Shown here in pieces: positions 55,210 through 64,000 of a stretch of 64,000 nt of DNA. A program made the translations under genes and the position numbers. Position 1 is the first letter of the stretch. Every line of letters starts with the position of its first letter. This stretch comes from Acidovorax sp. NB1 (lineage in GTDB: Bacteria; Pseudomonadota; Gammaproteobacteria; Burkholderiales; Burkholderiaceae_C), in NCBI RefSeq assembly GCF_005405905.1, contig NZ_BJHU01000057.1:124001-188000 (forward strand). Reading direction: 5' to 3'. The notes below the pieces were generated by a model, which searched no databases, was not told where the DNA came from, and saw only the letters and a list, made by a program, of their open reading frames with translations.

Positions 55210-55235
55210 AAAAAGGGCCCTACAGGCCCTTTTTT
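55210..55235. terminator. Bidirectional rho-independent terminator
   Basis: AAAAAGGGCC, loop CTACA, GGCCCTTTTTT. It lies between two minus-strand genes and would end transcription of the gene at 55298-55765. Confidence 0.82.
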
Positions 55236-55297
55236 GATCACCTATCGCCCGACCCACGAGAGGCAGGCGTGTCCTTGTGGCGCACCATGGCGCCCGG

Positions 55298-55765
55298 TCA
55301 CTCCAGCGCCAGCACCCACAGGGTGCCAAAACCGGTAAGCAAGCTGCCCATCAGGGTGCCCGGCCTGGGGGTGGGCCAGCGGCGGCCCGTCGCCTGGCCT
55401 TGCGCCCCGTCCTCTGGGGCTTCCGACTTGGGGCGGCGGGCATCCACGACCTGGGCGGCAGAGGGTTGGGCGGCCTGCAACTGCTCCGTCAGCTCCACCA
55501 AGGGCCCCTTGGCAACCACGGTGGTCACGCTGTTCGCGGGGGCCCGCAGGACGGGGAGAATCTGGGCAAACAGCTTGTCTGCCCACTTGGTGCGCCAGTT
55601 TTCACGGGCGCTGTGGCTGACCCATTTGCTGATGCGGTGGGTCATGCGCGGCGCACAGGCCACCAGCACCCACTGGGTCTGCGCCATCGGCGCACGGGCA
55701 AACAGGGGCGCTAGCACCTGCTGGGCATACGCTGCGTCGTCCACGTACACGATGACTCTGTCCAT
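55298..55765 (-). CDS. Hypothetical protein with universal-stress-like N-terminus
   Basis: A 155-residue protein. The first 95 residues (MDRVIVYVDDAAYAQQVLAP and TQWVLVACAPRMT) look like an alpha/beta nucleotide-binding fold similar to universal stress proteins, without the ATP-loop motif. The C-terminus (TLMGSLLTGFGTLWVLALE) is hydrophobic and could be a membrane tail. AGGAGGTGGT precedes ATG 55765. Family not identified. Confidence 0.68.
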   Translation of the reverse strand: MDRVIVYVDDAAYAQQVLAPLFARAPMAQTQWVLVACAPRMTHRISKWVSHSARENWRTKWADKLFAQILPVLRAPANSVTTVVAKGPLVELTEQLQAAQPSAAQVVDARRPKSEAPEDGAQGQATGRRWPTPRPGTLMGSLLTGFGTLWVLALE

Positions 55766-55832
55766 ACCACCTCCTGTGTAAGCCACAAGGCCCCGGTGTG
55801 CAAGGAACACACCTGCGGGGCCATCGATCAGA

Positions 55833-56585
55833 TCAGTGCTGCTGTTCGGCAGGTGCCGCAGCGCCTCGGCGCGAAAGAATGAACTTCCCAGCCGCCAGCA
55901 CCAGCAACGCACCGGCCACGCTGGCACCGTACTTGACCGTGTCGAGCACATCGCCAGAAGCGTCCAGCGGCATCTTCAGCATCCACTGCCACTTGTCAGG
56001 GTTGGCCAGGGCAGGGTCAGTGACCAGCATGCCACCCGCGATCCAGCCCAGCAGCATGCCGCCCAGCGTGATGATCATCGGGAAACGCTCCATGAGCTTG
56101 ATGACCAACTGGCTGCCCCAGACGATGATCGGGATGGAGATCAACAGGCCCAGCACCACCAGCAGGAACTGGTGTTCGCCCGCGTTCTGCGCAGCACCGG
56201 CAATGGCGATCACGTTGTCCACGCTCATCACCAGGTCGGCCACGATGATGGTCTTGATGGCCGCCAGCAGCTTGTCGCTGCCCTGCACGTCGCCATGGCC
56301 TTCTTCATCCGGGGCCAGCAGCTTGACACCAATCCACACCAGCAGGATCGCGCCCACAAACTTGAGGAAGGGCAGCGCCAGTAGCGTCATCGCAAACGCG
56401 ATCAGGATCACGCGCAGCACAATGGCACCGGCCGTGCCCCAGATGATGCCCTTGGTGCGCTGTGCAGGGGGCAGCTTGCGGCAAGCCAGCGCAATGACCA
56501 CAGCGTTATCGCCACCCAGCAGGATGTCGATGATGATGATCTGGCCCAGTGCGAGCCAGAATTCGGGCGATGCCAAAAAGTCCAT
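55833..56585 (-). CDS. TerC-family integral membrane protein
   Basis: A 250-residue TerC/YjbE-type protein with about seven membrane helices. The two metal-binding signatures GGDNAVVIA (24-32) and SVDNVIAIAG (near 118) are present. Family members export manganese or act in metal-linked secretion. ATG 56585 follows AGAGGAA. No yybP-ykoY riboswitch could be recognised upstream. Downstream, the universal-stress-like gene is 67 bases away on the same strand. Confidence 0.9.
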   Translation of the reverse strand: MDFLASPEFWLALGQIIIIDILLGGDNAVVIALACRKLPPAQRTKGIIWGTAGAIVLRVILIAFAMTLLALPFLKFVGAILLVWIGVKLLAPDEEGHGDVQGSDKLLAAIKTIIVADLVMSVDNVIAIAGAAQNAGEHQFLLVVLGLLISIPIIVWGSQLVIKLMERFPMIITLGGMLLGWIAGGMLVTDPALANPDKWQWMLKMPLDASGDVLDTVKYGASVAGALLVLAAGKFILSRRGAAAPAEQQH

Positions 56586-57065
56586 AAATTCCTCTGTATC
56601 AGTAGCGCGAAGGGAGGATCTCGCCGCCACTGTAGCGCCGAGTCCATCCCAGGGATAGAGGGCCTGCGGTCGGAGGATCAGGGACTTGCAGCCACGCGGC
56701 GGGGGCGCGGCGCACGAAGAGGCAGCCTTGATCAGCCCACAGCGGGCCCATCAAAGGTCTTGCTCAGTTCCGCACATGGACATGTGCGTGGAACCCGGAA
56801 CGCCGGAAGCAATGCTTCGTATTGACGACGAATCCGATGCCCTGCACTGCGAACACGAGGGCGTGGCCCCGCTGCAATGCAAGTCGGGAGCTACTCCCCT
56901 TCGAGCCTTCGATTGGAACATCGCCAGCGCAGCCACGCAAGGGTCGGCATGTTGTGGTTACTGCGTATGTCCGTCGTGGCGCGCAGGGGATGGGGCAGAT
57001 AACACCACAGCCCGCATACCACGCCCGGGCGGCTATGATCCAGCCCCCTTGTGTCCCGCCCCTTC
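56586..57065. other. 480-base region with no supported gene
   Basis: Open frames here lack codon bias and homology to anything I recognise. It may hold the divergent promoters of terC and the DUF3717/DUF1289 gene. Confidence 0.5.
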
Positions 57066-57500
57066 ATGGCCGCCATCCACATCACCGACATCGAAGCCGC
57101 CATCAACCACTGGCGCCACCGCGCGCCGTCGCCGGACGGCGTTGCACTGGCGCCCGAGATCGAGGCCCTGGGGGAAGCGTATGCGCTGATGGTCTACCAC
57201 CGCCAGACCACTATCGACGAAAACGACCTGCCTGCCCACGCGCTGGCCGCATGGCTGGTCTGGTACGACACCACCCCCGACACCCCCTGCATCGCCATCT
57301 GCTCCACCAGCCAGGGAGACGATCTGTGCAAAGGCTGCGGCCGCACCTTCGAAGAAGTGCAGCACTGGCCGTCCCTGAGCCCTGCTGAAAAGCGGGTGGT
57401 GTGGCGCCGCATCACCATGGAACATTCTGCGTGGCGCTTCAATCGTTATGCTGAGCGTGCTGCCGAGGGCGCCTCAGCGCCACAAGCGCCCGCGCCCTGA
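57066..57500 (+). CDS. DUF3717-DUF1289 fusion protein
   Basis: A 144-residue protein. Residues 1-60 (AIHITDIEAAINHWR, ALGEAYALM) match DUF3717. Residues 75-115 (DTPCIAICST, LCKGCGRTFEEVQHW) match DUF1289, a four-cysteine motif thought to bind metal. The combined form couples two small families of unknown function. ATG 57066. It is followed by another small zinc-type gene 54 bases downstream, perhaps co-transcribed. Confidence 0.8.
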   Translation: MAAIHITDIEAAINHWRHRAPSPDGVALAPEIEALGEAYALMVYHRQTTIDENDLPAHALAAWLVWYDTTPDTPCIAICSTSQGDDLCKGCGRTFEEVQHWPSLSPAEKRVVWRRITMEHSAWRFNRYAERAAEGASAPQAPAP

Positions 57501-57554
57501 AACCAGCAAGGACGGGGGCTGTACGCCGCCCCCCGCAGCCGCTATGGTGGAGCC

Positions 57555-57860
57555 ATGCTGCGCCTGACCCAAGCCCCGAACATTGCCATCGCCACGCTGT
57601 GGGCCGACCTGCTCTGTGAGGCGGGTATGGCGGCGTCGGTACAGCGGCAATACCTGGGTGCCGCTGCGGGGCACCTGCCGCCCGACCAGTGCCTGCCCGA
57701 GATCTGGCTGGATTGCGAAGAACACGCCACCCGCGCACGCGCCCTGTTGCAGGAATTGCAGACCCTGCCCCAGCGCCACTGGGCCTGCCGCTGCGGCGAA
57801 ATTGTGGAAGGTGGCTTCGAACAGTGCTGGCAGTGTGGCGCACTCATGCCACGCGACTGA
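57555..57860 (+). CDS. DUF2007-like putative signal-transducing protein
   Basis: A 101-residue protein. The N-terminal half (APNIAIATLWADLLCEAGMA) has the form of the DUF2007/GlnB-like alpha-beta domain. The C-terminus has CRCGE and CWQCG, a zinc ribbon. Probably a small metal- or ligand-binding protein. ATG 57555. Confidence 0.72.
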   Translation: MLRLTQAPNIAIATLWADLLCEAGMAASVQRQYLGAAAGHLPPDQCLPEIWLDCEEHATRARALLQELQTLPQRHWACRCGEIVEGGFEQCWQCGALMPRD

Positions 57861-57903
57861 GGCCCGCTCACGTCTGGGCGGGCAGACAGCTAACCAATCA
57901 CTC

Positions 57904-57960
57904 CTGATTTGATAGCTAAAAAGGTATACCTATCAGGCGGAAACGGCCTTTTTTACTCAA
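57904..57960 (-). repeat. Dispersed Comamonadaceae intergenic repeat, copy 7
   Basis: Inverted relative to copies 1-6. On the minus strand it reads AAAAAAGGCCGTTTCCGCC, then TGATAGG and AGCTATCAAATCA. It lies between convergent genes, ending five bases before the yaeQ stop. Confidence 0.75.
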
Positions 57961-57964
57961 GAAT

Positions 57965-58525
57965 CTACTTCCAGCGCACAGGCTCCACATGCACACTGCC
58001 CTGGGTGCTGCTCAGTGTGATGGCCCCCTCCTGCACCGTGGCCTGCAGCTGCATGCTGCGCTCGGCCAGCTGGGCCAGGGCCTGGGATGCCTCGGTGGGA
58101 ATGCGCCAGACCTGCAGCTTGTCCAGGCGCGAGAGCTTGCTTTCGATGCCCTTCCACCAGATTTCCGAAGCGTGGTTGAAGCAGTAGACGATCACGGAGT
58201 CGGCCTTGCTGCAGGCCTTGGTCAGCGGCTTGTCCTCGGGCTGGCCCACTTCGACCCACACGCGCTTGCGTCCGGTGAAGTCGGTGAGCGATGCATCCGG
58301 GTCATCCGGGTCCGACAGGCCCGCGCCAAACGCCAGCGTGCCGTCGCCGTTGCACAGGTCGTTGAGCTGGTGCGCCTGGATGGCCAAGGCGGCCAGCCGG
58401 ACCATCATGCGCTCGTCCGTCTCGCTGGGGTGGCGTGCCAGGGTAAGCGCATGGTCAGCGTAGTAGCCATGGTCGATGTCGGCGATCTGAAGGTTCGCCT
58501 TGAAGATGGTGGATTTGATGGCCAT
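57965..58525 (-). CDS. yaeQ: YaeQ-family protein
   Basis: A 186-residue YaeQ homologue, a PD-(D/E)xK-fold family of unknown function (in E. coli a suppressor of an rfaH haemolysin transcription defect). The start MAIKSTIFKANLQIAD, the segment HPSETDERMMVRL, and WVEVGQPEDK near residue 89 match. It lies downstream of purB on the same strand, separated by a dispersed repeat. Confidence 0.92.
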   Translation of the reverse strand: MAIKSTIFKANLQIADIDHGYYADHALTLARHPSETDERMMVRLAALAIQAHQLNDLCNGDGTLAFGAGLSDPDDPDASLTDFTGRKRVWVEVGQPEDKPLTKACSKADSVIVYCFNHASEIWWKGIESKLSRLDKLQVWRIPTEASQALAQLAERSMQLQATVQEGAITLSSTQGSVHVEPVRWK

Positions 58526-58536
58526 GCAGCCTCGCT

Positions 58537-58598
58537 ACAAAATAGATAGCCGCTAGTGCTTGACAGACAAGCGCTAGCGGCCAAAGAAGCTTGAAAAA
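58537..58598 (-). repeat. Dispersed Comamonadaceae intergenic repeat, copy 8
   Basis: The clearest copy: ATAGATAGCCGCTAGTGC, TTGACAGACAAGCGCTAGC, GGCCAAAGAAGCTTGAAAA. It lies between yaeQ and the purB stop. Confidence 0.82.
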
Positions 58599-58605
58599 GC
58601 TGCGG

Positions 58606-60036
<1,431 letters not shown>

Positions 60037-60116
60037 TCAGTCAGCCTCATGCCGGGTCGCTGTCGATAGAATCAAACCCGAATTGTTCAGCATCCCCGCG
60101 CACTGGAAGACACACC

Positions 60117-60731
60117 ATGAAATTGATCGGAGCCACCACCAGCCCTTACGTGCGCAAGGTACGTATCGTGATGGCTGAGAAAAAGCTCGACTACCAGTTC
60201 GTGCAAGAAAACGTCTGGGCAGACGACACCCACATTGCCACCTCCAACCCGCTGGGCAAGGTGCCCTGCCTGGTCATGGAAGGCGGCGAAGCCGTTTTTG
60301 ACTCGCGCGTGATCGTCGAATACCTGGACACCCTCTCGCCCGTGGGCAAACTGATCCCGTCGCAAGGCCGCGAACGTGCCGAGGTCAAGACCTGGGAAGC
60401 CCTGGCCGACGGCGTGATGGATGCCGGCATCCTGGCCCGCCTGGAAGCCACCTGGGCCCACCGCAAGGACAGCGAACGCAGCCAGGCCTGGATTGACCGC
60501 CAGTTGATCAAGGTGAACGACGGGCTCAAGTCCATGAGCCAGGGCCTGGGCGACAAGCCCTACTGCAGTGGCATTCACCTGAGCCTGTCCGACATCGCCG
60601 TGGGCTGCGCCCTCGGCTGGCTGGAGTTCCGCTTTCCCGAGATAGCTTGGCGCAGCGAGTACCCCAACCTGGGCAAGCTGCTCGACAAGCTGATGCTGCG
60701 CCCGAGCTTCGCCGACACCAAACCGTCCTGA
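60117..60731 (+). CDS. Glutathione S-transferase family protein
   Basis: A 204-residue GST with the thioredoxin-fold N-terminus (GATTSPYVRKVRIVMAEK; the active Ser/Tyr region is TSPY) and the all-helical C-terminal domain. NPLGKVPCLVM and FDSRVIVEYLD are the glutathione-binding segments. Substrate unknown. Divergent from purB across 131 bases; the TetR gene follows 67 bases downstream. Confidence 0.92.
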   Translation: MKLIGATTSPYVRKVRIVMAEKKLDYQFVQENVWADDTHIATSNPLGKVPCLVMEGGEAVFDSRVIVEYLDTLSPVGKLIPSQGRERAEVKTWEALADGVMDAGILARLEATWAHRKDSERSQAWIDRQLIKVNDGLKSMSQGLGDKPYCSGIHLSLSDIAVGCALGWLEFRFPEIAWRSEYPNLGKLLDKLMLRPSFADTKPS

Positions 60732-60798
60732 GCGGCCAGCATGGCAGCCCAGGTTGGGTAAAGCCCCCACGGCGGGCTTGCCGTATGCTCGGGTGCTT

Positions 60799-61515
60799 AT
60801 GAACGAAATGGTTCAAAACTCTTCGAAGGCATCTGGCACACGGGCTACGCGGCAGCGTGCCGCCCGTGATGCTGCGTCCACCCCAGGGGCCGACCGCGTG
60901 CGCATCAACGACCCCGACCGCACGATGGCCAACATCTTGCAGGTGGCCACGGCCGAGTTTGCCGACAAGGGCCTGGCTGGGGCGCGCATCGATGAGATTG
61001 CCGCGCTGACCAGCACCAGCAAACGCATGATCTACTACTACTTCGGTAGCAAGGAAGGTCTGTATGTGGCGGTGCTGGAGGATGCCTACCGGCGCATCCG
61101 GCGCATTGAGTCGGAACTGCACCTCGAAGACCTCGCGCCCGAGCAGGCCCTGCGCACCCTGGTGGGTTTCACGGTGGACTACCAGCTCGCCAACCCCGAC
61201 TTCATCCGCCTGGTGATGAACGAGAACATGCACCGGGGCGAGTTCATCAGCCAGTCCACCACCATCCAGGAACTCAACATCCCGGTCATCCATGCCGTGC
61301 GTGACGTGTACCAGCGTGGCGTGGCTGCGGGGGTTTTTCGTCCGGATGTGGATCCGGTCGATCTGCACATGTCGATCTCGGCCCTGTGTTTTTTCAATGT
61401 GGCCAACCGCCACACCTTTGGCGCGATCTTCAAGCGCTCGCTCGACACCCCCGCCGCCACGGCGCAACGCCGTGAATCGATCATCGAGATGATCGTGCGC
61501 TTCCTGCGGCCCTGA
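60799..61515 (+). CDS. TetR-family transcriptional regulator
   Basis: A 238-residue regulator. Residues 42-90 carry the TetR helix-turn-helix (ILQVATAEFADKGLAGARID, then TSKRMIYYYFGSKEGLY). The C-terminal half is a ligand-binding domain. It lies upstream of the dctQMP genes and shares a 13-base sequence motif with the dctQ promoter region. It therefore probably represses the transporter and itself. Confidence 0.92.
   Translation: MNEMVQNSSKASGTRATRQRAARDAASTPGADRVRINDPDRTMANILQVATAEFADKGLAGARIDEIAALTSTSKRMIYYYFGSKEGLYVAVLEDAYRRIRRIESELHLEDLAPEQALRTLVGFTVDYQLANPDFIRLVMNENMHRGEFISQSTTIQELNIPVIHAVRDVYQRGVAAGVFRPDVDPVDLHMSISALCFFNVANRHTFGAIFKRSLDTPAATAQRRESIIEMIVRFLRP
60801..60813 (+). promoter_or_regulatory. 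Candidate TetR operator at its own start
   Basis: GAACGAAATGGTT immediately after the ATG. It matches, with two mismatches, the inverse-oriented site upstream of dctQ. Confidence 0.35.
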
Positions 61516-61651
61516 TCCGCCTGGCGCGTGCGCGCACCGACGCCCGCGCCACACAGTCATCCCCCCCTTCGTCGGCACCCTGCGTGCGCCCCTGGCGTGG
61601 CGGCGCCCTGCCATGACCACGCATGCAGGGTTTGCACCTAGATCAAATACT

Positions 61652-61664
61652 AACCAGTTCGTAC
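61652..61664 (-). promoter_or_regulatory. Candidate TetR operator upstream of dctQ
   Basis: On the minus strand this reads GTACGAACTGGTT, 11 of 13 matching the motif at the TetR start. It lies about 40 bases before ATG 61704. Confidence 0.4.
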
Positions 61665-61703
61665 AAAATTTAAGAACAGCAACCGATAACGACTGGAGAC
61701 ACC

Positions 61704-62288
61704 ATGTTTGCACTGGCCGACCGCTGGCTCGGGCGATACACCCGCGCACTCGACATGCTTTCCGGCCTGTGCCTGGCCATCATGGTGGTGCTGGTGTTTG
61801 GCAACGTGGTGTTGCGCTACACCGTGAATTCGGGCATTACGGTGTCCGAAGAGCTGTCGCGCTGGTTGTTCGTGTGGCTGACCTTCATGGGAGCCGTGGT
61901 GGCTTTGCGGGAGCATGGACACCTGGGCACCGATGTGCTGGTGTCCCGCCTGCCTGCGGCGGGCAAGAAGGTCTGCCTGGTTCTCGCACAGATCGCCATG
62001 CTGTATGTCTCCTGGCTGCTGCTCAAGGGCAGCTGGGCGCAGATGGTGATCAATGCCGACACCGAAGCACCGGTCACGGGGGCATCGGTGGGCATCTTCT
62101 ACGCCAGCGGTGTGCTCATGGGCGGGTCCGCCATTGCCATCCTGCTGCGTGATCTGCTGCGCACACTCTTTGTGCCGCTGAGCGAAAACGAACTGGTCAT
62201 GGTGCAGGAAAGCGAAGAACTCGCAGCGCTGCAACACCGCACGGAAGACGCCAGTGCAACCCCTCCCTCGGCAGGCCCGCGCCGCTGA
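61704..62288 (+). CDS. TRAP transporter small permease (DctQ)
   Basis: A 194-residue membrane protein with four helices (about 17-38, 55-72, 92-112, 133-153). RYTVNSGITVSEELSRWLFVW is the DctQ signature region (seen here as SEELSRWLFVW). It forms the membrane unit of a TRAP importer with DctM, driven by sodium or proton gradients. GGAG at 61695-61698 precedes ATG 61704. Operon dctQ-dctM-dctP. Confidence 0.93.
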   Translation: MFALADRWLGRYTRALDMLSGLCLAIMVVLVFGNVVLRYTVNSGITVSEELSRWLFVWLTFMGAVVALREHGHLGTDVLVSRLPAAGKKVCLVLAQIAMLYVSWLLLKGSWAQMVINADTEAPVTGASVGIFYASGVLMGGSAIAILLRDLLRTLFVPLSENELVMVQESEELAALQHRTEDASATPPSAGPRR

Positions 62289-62315
62289 TCCCCCTTTTGC
62301 ACTGGAACGCGCACC

Positions 62316-63596
62316 ATGACCGTCACCATCTTCCTGGGCTCCCTTTTGCTTGCCATGGCGATCGGCGTCCCCATCGCTTACGCGCTGCTGATCTGCGGTG
62401 TGGCGCTGATGTGGCATCTGGACCTGTTCGACGCACAAATCCTGGCGCAGAACGTGATCAACGGCGCGGACAGTTTTCCGCTGCTGGCCGTGCCTTTCTT
62501 CATGCTGGCGGGCGAGATCATGAATGTGGGGGGGCTGTCCAAGCGCATCGTGAAGCTGGCGCTCACCATGGTGGGCCATGTCCCCGGTGGCCTGGGCTAT
62601 GTGGCCATCATGGCGGCTGTGATCCTGGCAGCTGTGTCCGGCTCGGCCGTGGCGGATGCGGCGGCCTTGGCGTCGCTCCTGCTGCCGATGATGGTGGCGG
62701 CTGGGCACAACAAGGAGCGGTCGGCAGGCCTGATTGCCTCCGCCGGGATCATCGCTCCGGTCATCCCGCCGTCCATCGGTTTTGTGATCTTTGGTGTGGC
62801 CGCCAACGTGTCCATCAGCAAGCTGTTCCTGGCGGGCATTGTGCCGGGCGTACTGTTGGGGCTCTCGTTGGCCGGGACATGGTGGTGGCTCGTGCGCCGC
62901 GAGGATGTGGCGCCACCGAAGCGCGCCACGCGCGGCGAGCTGCTGCTGGCGCTGCGCGAGGCCGTGTGGGCACTGGGCCTGCCCATCATCATCCTGGTGG
63001 GCCTGCGCATGGGGGTGTTCACGCCGACAGAAGCCGCCGTGGTGGCCGCCGTCTACTCGCTGTTTGTCGCGATGGTGGTGTACCGCGAGCTGACCCTGCG
63101 CCAGCTGGTGGAGATCTTCCAGACTTCCGCACGCACCAGTGCCGTGGTCATGTTCCTGGTCGCGGCTGCCATGGTGTCGGCCTGGCTCATCACCGTGGCC
63201 GATCTTCCGTCCGCTGTCATCGGCATGCTGGAGCCTTTCATGGGCAACCAGACGCTGCTGCTGATCGCCATCATGGTGCTGGTGATGGTGGTGGGTACCG
63301 CGATGGACATGACACCCACCATCCTCATCCTCACTCCCGTGTTGATGCCGGTGGTGAAGGCTGCGGGCATCGACCCGGTCTACTTTGGCGTGCTGTTCAT
63401 CATCAACAACGCCATTGGCCTCATCACACCACCCGTGGGCACCGTGCTCAATGTGGTGGCCGGGGTGGGCCGCATTTCCATGTCGCAGGTCACCCGGGGT
63501 GTCATGCCGTTCATGGTGGCGCAGTTCATCGTTATGTTCCTGCTGGTTCTGTTCCCGTCCATCGTTCTCGTGCCCTTGCGCCTGCTGGGGGGCTGA
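62316..63596 (+). CDS. TRAP transporter large permease (DctM)
   Basis: A 426-residue permease with about twelve hydrophobic segments. The DctM signatures PFFMLAGEIMNVGGLS (near 66), AAVSGSAVADAAALAS (near 108) and TPPVGTVLNV (near 370) are clear. The substrate is set by the binding protein and cannot be read here; aliphatic or aromatic carboxylates are typical in comamonads. It lies 27 bases downstream of the small permease. Confidence 0.95.
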   Translation: MTVTIFLGSLLLAMAIGVPIAYALLICGVALMWHLDLFDAQILAQNVINGADSFPLLAVPFFMLAGEIMNVGGLSKRIVKLALTMVGHVPGGLGYVAIMAAVILAAVSGSAVADAAALASLLLPMMVAAGHNKERSAGLIASAGIIAPVIPPSIGFVIFGVAANVSISKLFLAGIVPGVLLGLSLAGTWWWLVRREDVAPPKRATRGELLLALREAVWALGLPIIILVGLRMGVFTPTEAAVVAAVYSLFVAMVVYRELTLRQLVEIFQTSARTSAVVMFLVAAAMVSAWLITVADLPSAVIGMLEPFMGNQTLLLIAIMVLVMVVGTAMDMTPTILILTPVLMPVVKAAGIDPVYFGVLFIINNAIGLITPPVGTVLNVVAGVGRISMSQVTRGVMPFMVAQFIVMFLLVLFPSIVLVPLRLLGG

Positions 63597-63651
63597 CCCT
63601 CCCTCTCGCGCCTACCGTTTCTGCCTGCCCAAAAACCAAGGAGACCATCCC

Positions 63652-64000
63652 ATGAAGCTGCTCAAAACCCTGCTCGCCACGGCCCTCGTCGCCGCATCGC
63701 TGCTGCCCGCTGCGCACGCGCAGGAGCGCACCATCAAGTTCGCCTTCCAGAACCAGAAGGACCACCCGCAAGCCCAGGGCGCGCAGAAGTTTGCCGACCT
63801 GGTGGCGGCCAAGACCAACGGCCGCATTGCCGTGAAGCTCTTCCCTGGCGGCACGCTGGGCGGCGACCTGCAGACCGTGTCGGCGCTGCAAGGTGGCACG
63901 GTGGAGATGACGGTGCTCAACGCGGGCATTCTGTCGGCCCAGGCCAAGGAATTCGGCATCTACGACTTCCCCTTCCTGTTCGCTACGCCCCAAGAGGCCG
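63652..64000 (+). CDS. TRAP transporter binding protein (DctP), 3' end cut
   Basis: The first 116 residues of a DctP-type solute receptor. Signal peptide MKLLKTLLATALVAASLLP to about AHAQ; then IKFAFQNQKDHPQAQGAQ-like family core, and the GGDLQTVSALQGGTVEMT ligand region. The window ends inside the gene. It is the third gene of the transporter operon; AAGGAG precedes ATG 63652. Confidence 0.92.
   Translation, partial: MKLLKTLLATALVAASLLPAAHAQERTIKFAFQNQKDHPQAQGAQKFADLVAAKTNGRIAVKLFPGGTLGGDLQTVSALQGGTVEMTVLNAGILSAQAKEFGIYDFPFLFATPQEA

Noticed and set aside
56586-56720. yybP-ykoY manganese riboswitch upstream of terC
   Set aside because: The conserved paired elements of that riboswitch could not be seen in the leader on the minus strand.
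56686-57189. Open frame of 167 codons upstream of the DUF3717 gene
   Set aside because: It overlaps the DUF3717/DUF1289 gene in another frame, is rich in Pro/Arg/Cys and shows no homology or start signal.

Overview
The window looks like a chromosomal segment of a high-GC betaproteobacterium of the family Comamonadaceae, most like Acidovorax. This rests on the gene content (recA-recX, argC, sucCD, Bug-family binding proteins, TRAP transporter), the codon use, and eight copies of an intergenic repeat that I recognise from this family. No database search was possible. Both ends cut genes: a LysR regulator at the left and a TRAP binding protein at the right.

Layout. 1-11.4 kb is ordinary accessory metabolism and regulation: LysR/SDR pair, serine hydrolase, small secreted proteins, a DTW-domain tRNA modification enzyme, a methyltransferase, a TPR/winged-helix regulator with a beta-propeller partner, and a flavin reductase. 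11.5-17.0 kb is a three-gene minus-strand block: a NERD-nuclease/SF1 helicase, an AT-rich OLD-family ATPase-TOPRIM nuclease, and a DUF2130 coiled-coil protein with a PD-(D/E)xK-like motif. It resembles a Gabija-type defence operon and is the best candidate for an undescribed system. 17.2-22.1 kb holds a phosphatase, two AraC regulators and small membrane or secreted proteins. 22.2-26.9 kb holds topoisomerase III with an H1-like tail and a SWIB domain, divergent from a SET-domain protein and birA across a 57-bp alternating purine-pyrimidine tract.

26.9-37.1 kb has two complete OmpR-type two-component systems arranged back to back, a second serine hydrolase, N-formylglutamate amidohydrolase, a Bug protein with a divergent LysR, and a MarR regulator. 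37.2-42.3 kb is the conserved core: recA, recX, argC, sucC, sucD. 42.5-49.9 kb is a signalling operon (CHASE2 Ser/Thr kinase, PP2C phosphatase, FHA protein, CHASE2 adenylate cyclase, metallo-beta-lactamase-fold phosphodiesterase). It lies directly upstream of a sigma-54-type pilA and a low-GC TfpX/TfpZ pilin accessory gene. An inactivated IS30-family element follows, whose terminal repeat supplies the stop codon of moaC.

53.2-64 kb carries an M48 protease, membrane proteins (holin-like, TerC), small DUF proteins, yaeQ, purB, a glutathione transferase, and a TetR regulator in front of a dctQMP TRAP transporter. I see no tRNA, rRNA, CRISPR array or intact prophage.
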